DNA from: DAOUVR01 sp034430535
GTDB taxonomy: Bacteria > Chloroflexota > Dehalococcoidia > E44-bin15
Length of the DNA: 64,000 nt
NCBI GenBank assembly: GCA_964443325.1
Contig: CAYUCL010000001.1
Coordinates: forward strand, 1-64,000
Direction of reading: 5' to 3'
Made by a program: the position numbers and the translations under genes. The notes beneath the pieces are model-generated. The model searched no databases, was not told the origin of the DNA, and saw nothing but the letters and a program-made list of their open reading frames with translations. This document shows, piece after piece, positions 61,359 through 64,000 of this stretch. Within the stretch, counting starts at the first letter, position 1. Each line of letters opens with the position of its first letter.

Positions 61359-62180
61359 ATGGAAAGCATCATGGCAAAGGCAATAGCTCTCAAACACGAG
61401 CCGGTGGCTATAGTTCTCACCGACGAGAAGCCGAAAAAGGCCAGGCAGTTCAAGAAGGGCAAGTTTAGCTGCGTCATGTTCATGCTGGCGGTAGCCGTCC
61501 GCGGCCAGACAGCCGTGTTCGACCGCAAGACATTCGGGTGCCCCGGCGGAGGTACCGGCCTTGGCTTTGGAAACCAGTATAAGAACATGCCCGGGGGAGA
61601 GGAGGGCTTCAGCTACTTCCTGTCAGTGGGTAACGAGCAGTGGGAGGCAGGTATGACGCTGACCGAACTGATAAAGCCGTACGTATCGGAACAACTCTAT
61701 GATGACATTGTTCATGGCGAGAGATACCTCAAGACACCCGAGCTGGTGATGAAGTTCATCGAGTGCCTGCCGATAACCGATGTGCCCTTTGAGTACGTCG
61801 TGTTCAAGCCGCTCAGGGAGGTGGACCCGGAACAGGAGAGGCCTGAGGTAATAGTCTTCCTTGCCGATATGGACCAGCTCTCCGCCCTGGTCGTCCTGGC
61901 CAACTACGGCAGGGACTACAACGAGAGCGTGATCATTCCGCAAGCCGCCGGCTGCCAGTCTATCGGCATCTACCCTTTTAAGGAGGCCCGGTCAGAAAGA
62001 CCAAGGGCAGTAGTGGGGCTTGTTGACCTCACTGCCAGGGTCGCCATAAAGCGCCAGCTCAAGGACGACGTTATGAGCTTCGCCGTCCCCTTTGCAATGT
62101 TTAAGGAGATGGAAGCTAACGTCCCCGGATGCTTCCTGGAGAGAAATGACTGGAAGGAGCTGATGAAGCTGAAGAGGTAG
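61359..62180 (+). CDS. DUF169 family protein (copy 2)
   Basis: 273 residues from ATG 61359, with AAGGAG 5 nt upstream. HEPVAIVLTDEKP, FSCVMFMLAVAVRGQTAVFDRKTFGCPGGGTGLGFG, PFEYVVFKPL and a Gly/Pro-rich VIIPQAAGCQSIG follow the DUF169 pattern with conserved cysteines. It precedes the TusA-like gene by about 280 bp on the same strand and may belong to that sulfur-relay unit. Confidence 0.82.
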   Translation: MESIMAKAIALKHEPVAIVLTDEKPKKARQFKKGKFSCVMFMLAVAVRGQTAVFDRKTFGCPGGGTGLGFGNQYKNMPGGEEGFSYFLSVGNEQWEAGMTLTELIKPYVSEQLYDDIVHGERYLKTPELVMKFIECLPITDVPFEYVVFKPLREVDPEQERPEVIVFLADMDQLSALVVLANYGRDYNESVIIPQAAGCQSIGIYPFKEARSERPRAVVGLVDLTARVAIKRQLKDDVMSFAVPFAMFKEMEANVPGCFLERNDWKELMKLKR

Positions 62181-62464
62181 CGAGCCTAGCTTCTCTATCA
62201 GCGGGGGCTTTGCTCGGTCAATGTGATCGCCTTGCCTCCAGATTTCGATGTAAGGAAAGTGACTATTTACATCGGCGAGAGGATGGCATATTATAGCAAA
62301 CCTATTTGACTGAATTGTTCCTGGCTTGCAAGCGCAAATGCGCCAACCCTATAGGAAACGTAGCGAGACATAAGTCACATACATAATATTCACTAAGGGC
62401 ATATAATCGCTCTGAACCAGTACGGCAAAGCCGGCGAGTCGAGAGGTGCATGGAGGCAATGCAA

Positions 62465-62686
62465 ATGACGGAGATAAAGGTAGATTGCACCAATGAAACA
62501 TGTCCGGTTCCTCTGGTTGAGACGCGCAAGGCGTTAAGGAAAGCACAACCGGGTGACATAGTCGAGGTAGTTGGAAACCACCCCGCTTCGAAGAAAGAGA
62601 TACCAATGGCTGTTGAGGCTCTCGGGCTGGAACTGCTGGACGTCCAAGAGGAGGCGGGTGTGTGGAGAATAAGGATACGGCGGTAG
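62465..62686 (+). CDS. TusA-like sulfur carrier protein
   Basis: 73 residues from ATG 62465 (GGAGG 8 nt upstream; ATG 62450 is in frame). KVDCTNETCPVPLVETRKAL holds the CPxP motif whose first Cys carries persulfide in TusA proteins. TusA moves sulfur from a desulfurase to acceptors. DsrE-like and NifS-like genes follow. Confidence 0.88.
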   Translation: MTEIKVDCTNETCPVPLVETRKALRKAQPGDIVEVVGNHPASKKEIPMAVEALGLELLDVQEEAGVWRIRIRR

Positions 62687-62700
62687 AGGAGGGAGACACC

Positions 62701-63120
62701 ATGGCTGACAAGGCTACAATAATAGTTCACAGCGGTGATATGGACAAGATATATAGTGCGCTTATCATAGCCAACGGGGCGCTTGCAATGGGGATGGAAG
62801 TGTCACTGTTCTTCACCTTCTGGGGACTCCAGCGTCTTAAGAAAGGCGGGCTGGAAAAAGGGCCTCTCTCAAAAATGCACATGCTGGGGCTCGGCAAGTG
62901 GATGGTGAAGCGCAAGATGACGAAAGTCGGCGTGGCCTCCCTGGAGAAGCTCCTGCAGGACTTCAATGAACTGGGAGGCAAGATCCTCGCCTGTGACATG
63001 ACAATGGAGATAATGGGGATAAGAAAAGAAGACCTCCGCGACGACTTGATATCGGATTACTGCGCCGTCGGCACCTACGTTAATGAGGCCCGGGAATCAT
63101 CGATAACATTGTTTATATGA
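62701..63120 (+). CDS. DsrE/DsrF-like protein (membrane-associated peroxiredoxin-like family)
   Basis: 139 residues. ATIIVHSGDMDKIYSALIIANGALAMGMEVSLFFTFWGL and ILACDMTMEIMGIRKEDL show the DsrE-like fold; the Cys of ACDMTM is the expected sulfur-carrying residue. GAGGAGGGA precedes ATG 62701. It starts 14 nt after the TusA-like gene and overlaps or abuts the NifS-like start. Confidence 0.86.
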   Translation: MADKATIIVHSGDMDKIYSALIIANGALAMGMEVSLFFTFWGLQRLKKGGLEKGPLSKMHMLGLGKWMVKRKMTKVGVASLEKLLQDFNELGGKILACDMTMEIMGIRKEDLRDDLISDYCAVGTYVNEARESSITLFI

Positions 63121-63131
63121 TGGGGGATACC

Positions 63132-64000
63132 ATGCTGGATAGATTTGTGTACCTGGACAATGCAGCAGCCACCCGGCTGGACGAGCGCGTGCTGGAGGCG
63201 ATAAAGCCATACTTCTTCGATATTTACGCCGTTGCAACCTCCGAGTTTGGCTACTCGCAGGGCATAGAGGCTCAAGAAGCCCTGGGTGAGGCCAGGAAGG
63301 TTCTTGCTGCTGCTCTGGGGGCGGAGGCTGAGGAGTTCATCTTTACCTCAGGAAGCACCGAGTCTTCCAACATTGCCATTAAAGGGGTGGCGCAGGCTCT
63401 TGGACAGAAAAAGGGGAGACACATTGTGGTCTCCAAAATCGAGGATTTCCCCGTACTTAATAGCGCCAGGGCTTTGGAGAAACAGGGTTTCCATGTAACC
63501 TATCTGGACGTCGATAGCGATGGCTTCGTGGACCTTGATAATCTCAGGAATTCCATCACAGATGAGACCATTCTGGTCTCCATCCAGCACGCCAACCAGG
63601 AAATAGGCACCATCCAGGATATCGAAAATATCGGTGGTATCTGCAAGGAGAAAGGGGTGCTTTTCCACACCGATGCCACCCATACATTTACCCGCGTTCC
63701 TCTTGATGTGAAGAAGGTACCTGTGGACTTGATCACGGTATCCGCCCACACCATCCACGGACCAAAGGGCATAGGAGGCCTGTATATCCGAAGCGGAACG
63801 CCCCTGAGCAAGTGGGTAGATGGTGGCTTTCAGGAATTCAACCTGCGCGCTGGCTTGGAGAACATACCGGGTGCAGCGGGGTTTGCCAGAGCAGTAGAGC
63901 TGGTCACTGTCGAGGAAACCGAACGGCTACGGGCGATGCGTGACCACCTCATTGATCGTGTACTCACCGAGATACCGGACACTACCCTCAATGGCCACCG
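63132..64000 (+). CDS. NifS/IscS-like protein without the PLP lysine (cut by window end)
   Basis: The open frame continues past the window; 289 residues are visible. LDNAAAT, FTSGSTESSN, HANQEIGTIQDI, FHTDATHTF and GPKGIGGLYI place it in the cysteine desulfurase fold. But the PLP-binding Lys of the usual SxHKxxGPKG is Thr (SAHTIHGPKG, codon ACC), and the PLP-stacking His of IEHHAVLN is Asp (IEDFPVLN). It is therefore unlikely to be a normal desulfurase. In-frame ATGs at 63117 and 63120 are alternative starts; the first overlaps the upstream stop. Confidence 0.85.
   Translation, partial: MLDRFVYLDNAAATRLDERVLEAIKPYFFDIYAVATSEFGYSQGIEAQEALGEARKVLAAALGAEAEEFIFTSGSTESSNIAIKGVAQALGQKKGRHIVVSKIEDFPVLNSARALEKQGFHVTYLDVDSDGFVDLDNLRNSITDETILVSIQHANQEIGTIQDIENIGGICKEKGVLFHTDATHTFTRVPLDVKKVPVDLITVSAHTIHGPKGIGGLYIRSGTPLSKWVDGGFQEFNLRAGLENIPGAAGFARAVELVTVEETERLRAMRDHLIDRVLTEIPDTTLNGH

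Overview
This window looks like a chromosomal contig of an uncultured anaerobic Chloroflexota bacterium, probably Dehalococcoidia. That assignment is inferred from gene content and style, not from a database search. The clues are an ETF alpha subunit with a built-in 2x[4Fe-4S] ferredoxin domain, an NDP-forming acyl-CoA synthetase alpha-type protein, a Gram-positive-style LexA box (GAAC-N4-GTTC), many TTG/GTG starts with 4-nt stop/start overlaps, and intergenic spaces filled with short dispersed repeats. A 100-N assembly gap lies at 41119-41218.

Layout. 1-9.0 kb: housekeeping genes (a variant greA, lysS, serS, tRNA-Ser, sucC, sucD, surE), an NDP-forming acyl-CoA synthetase and a minus-strand array of six tRNAs. 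9.0-11.4 kb: a zinc-ribbon/HicB/HicA cassette, tRNA-Ala and mnmE. 12-18 kb: acyl-CoA oxidation (two acyl-CoA dehydrogenases, etfB, ferredoxin-fused etfA), with etfB and etfA separated by a HEPN-like gene and a gamma-glutamylcyclotransferase-like gene. 18-21 kb: DUF177-rpmF-fabD and self-regulated lexA. 21-25 kb: an alcohol dehydrogenase, an ABC-2 exporter, a TrmO/TsaA-like protein and an ArsR-family regulator. 25-30.8 kb: a ZIP transporter and a full ferrous-iron locus (dtxR-like, fur, two feoA, feoB split into two genes, an unknown anchored protein, feoC). The dtxR and fur genes share a GTTAG-N6-CTAAC operator.

31-44.9 kb, all on the minus strand, is the most unusual part. An ECF importer (S component, fused A1-A2 ATPase, T component) is coupled by a 4-nt overlap to a DUF4430 lipoprotein. 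The same strand continues upstream into at least six further secreted or wall-anchored proteins: two alpha/alpha-barrel repeat proteins of the terpenoid-cyclase fold, a giant DUF4430/Gly-rich protein, and small beta-rich proteins. At the head is an archaeal-type winged-helix regulator. Eukaryotic intrinsic factor and transcobalamin pair an alpha6/alpha6 barrel with a DUF4430-like beta domain. I therefore propose a split, bacterial transcobalamin-like capture system feeding an ECF importer, with a corrinoid as the leading substrate guess.

45-49.1 kb: two ICMT-like membrane methyltransferases, a SAM methyltransferase, a HemN/HemW-like radical SAM enzyme and a Cys-rich membrane protein. 49.6-53.7 kb: a pantothenate operon (P1 peptidase, DUF2520 oxidoreductase, panD, panB, panC) behind a structured leader with an intrinsic terminator. 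53.8-62.2 kb: two nitronate-monooxygenase-like proteins, an alkylsulfatase-type MBL protein, two DUF169 proteins, a CooT-like protein and small unknowns, separated by repeats. 62.4-64 kb: a sulfur-relay cluster (TusA-like, DsrE-like, and a NifS-like protein cut by the window end) in which the NifS-like protein lacks the PLP-binding lysine.

Limits: everything is read by eye. Domain calls rest on recognised motifs, and no alignments, profile searches or structure predictions were run.
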